This document shows, piece by piece, positions 31,959 through 32,763 of a stretch of DNA of 32,763 bases. The translations under genes were made by a program, and so were the position numbers. How positions within the stretch are numbered: position 1 is the first letter of the stretch; each line of letters starts with the position of its first letter. Source of the stretch: an uncultured Verrucomicrobiota bacterium (GTDB lineage Bacteria > Verrucomicrobiota > Kiritimatiellia > RFP12 > UBA3636); NCBI GenBank assembly GCA_949285835.1, contig CASEAR010000059.1:1-32763 (forward strand), written 5' to 3'. The notes beneath the pieces are model-generated. The model was given only the letters and a program-made list of their open reading frames with translations, was not told the DNA's origin and did not search any database.

Positions 31959-32763
31959 CTTCGGGAAAACAGGCTAAGGGAGCCGTGTTGCGCGTTGTCG
32001 TATAATTAAGTCCCGGGTGCTGTTTGGAGTTTCGTGAACGTTCGCGGCAAACGCGTCTTTTCTGCTTGATTTTCTTCTTGCCGGACATAGGTGGAATTAT
32101 CTGCCGTCTCGCTTCGATACCTCCGCATGGGGCAGTGCATAGAACAGGGGAGGGCTGGAGCTCTCTATGCTTCGGCGGGGAGAATATGGGTGAATGCAGA
32201 TGGAATTTGTGTGCGCGTAATGCCTTTTTTGTGCTTGAACAAGCATTCTCAACGCAGACCAGACGTATAATCCGTGTATTTGAAGGGGCGTGTGGGCAGA
32301 GAGGTGATGAAACTGCGGAATATTTAGGACGCTTCGGGTCGGTTGCGGATAGTGATTGTGCGGGACGGTGCAATTCCCCGTTGGCCATGTTACGCATGAG
32401 TGCGGCATCTTTCCGGTCTGAAACGGCTCATGGGCATAATTGACCCGATTCCGGACGTCAAGTCCGAGGTTCTCTGCTTTCAACGGCGGGACGAGACGAA
32501 TTTCGAATAGCAGTATGAGAATCTGCTTTCCGGTGCAATTGCGAGCAGCCGTGCCGAACTGTTCAGCATCATGTCCGCATATAGGCAGCAGGGCTGTTTT
32601 CCTGCGTATATACATCCGCCGGGAGCTCAAATGCTGTTGCCTGGGATAAGTTTGTCAGGGCAGCCAGATGGGAACGGGTGTCCGCGCGGCGCGAGTTGGC
32701 GCGGAAGTTAAAAAGGACCTGCTGCGGTGTGGCGAATCACCCCGGCACTGTGCGTCGATACAG
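31959..32763. other. Gene-poor right edge of the window
   Basis: I see no supported gene in these 805 bp. A small hairpin (AACAGGCT with AGCC-G-TGTT, about 31970-31991) follows the tRNA and may mark its 3' processing or termination. Near the right edge two plus-strand frames look coding-like, ENLLSGAIASSRAELFSIMS (about 32520-32580) and AWDKFVRAARWERVSARREL (about 32639-32700), without a shared frame or start codon. They could be remnants or the interrupted start of a gene continuing beyond the window. Confidence 0.35.

Noticed and set aside
31417..32397. A 326-codon minus-strand frame containing GEGFEPPEACASTVF
   Set aside because: This peptide is the translation of the reverse strand of the tRNA-Ser gene, a well-known false gene. 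The rest of the frame has no family features.

Overview
The window looks like accessory, carbohydrate-degrading DNA from a member of the PVC group, most likely Lentisphaerota or Kiritimatiellota. This is inferred from gene content: LacI regulators next to secreted multidomain glycosidases, a LamG-like secreted protein, a large glycine-rich surface protein with a Calx-beta domain, many Gfo/Idh and SDR oxidoreductases, and long gene-poor spacers. No rRNA or other phylogenetic marker is present, so the assignment is tentative. There is one tRNA gene, tRNA-Ser(UGA), and no CRISPR array or intact insertion sequence was seen.

Layout. (1) 143-5685, minus strand: a six-gene cassette. In transcription order it holds two SDR dehydrogenases, an MDR dehydrogenase without recognisable zinc ligands, a Gfo/Idh/MocA oxidoreductase, a quinone-reductase-like MDR enzyme and a divergent class I (Schiff-base) 3-dehydroquinate dehydratase-like protein. 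(2) 5686-6219: a divergent control region with a good promoter for a LacI regulator. (3) 6220-11862, plus strand: LacI, a GH29 alpha-L-fucosidase and a GH95 alpha-L-fucosidase fused in frame to a complete MutT-type Nudix domain. (4) 11993-15257, minus strand: a secreted LamG-like protein followed by a secreted GH39-like glycosidase with two N-terminal carbohydrate-binding-like modules. (5) 15865-18367, plus strand: a LemA protein and a two-membrane-segment partner. (6) 19180-21376: a secreted esterase and a NapH-like polyferredoxin with an internal Tat-like motif. (7) 22131-29931: a second LacI gene whose promoter is tiled by palindromes, then a 989-residue surface protein and a 1244-residue secreted glycosidase. 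(8) 29932-32763: mostly non-coding or decayed DNA with the tag gene (3-methyladenine glycosylase I) and tRNA-Ser.

How it may work together (inference). The two fucosidases lack signal peptides and probably cleave imported fucosylated oligosaccharides inside the cell. The minus-strand cassette has no kinase, isomerase or classical aldolase. Its five dehydrogenase/reductases plus one Schiff-base enzyme suggest a non-phosphorylative route in which a sugar is oxidised to a ketone, loses a group by elimination, and the resulting enone is reduced. The secreted glycosidases and the esterase would act outside the cytoplasm on polysaccharide.

The items most worth a second look are the GH95-MutT fusion, the dehydrogenase/Schiff-base cassette with its active-site changes, the palindromic operators, and a decayed minus-strand stretch at about 30.0-30.6 kb with a helicase-like fragment.
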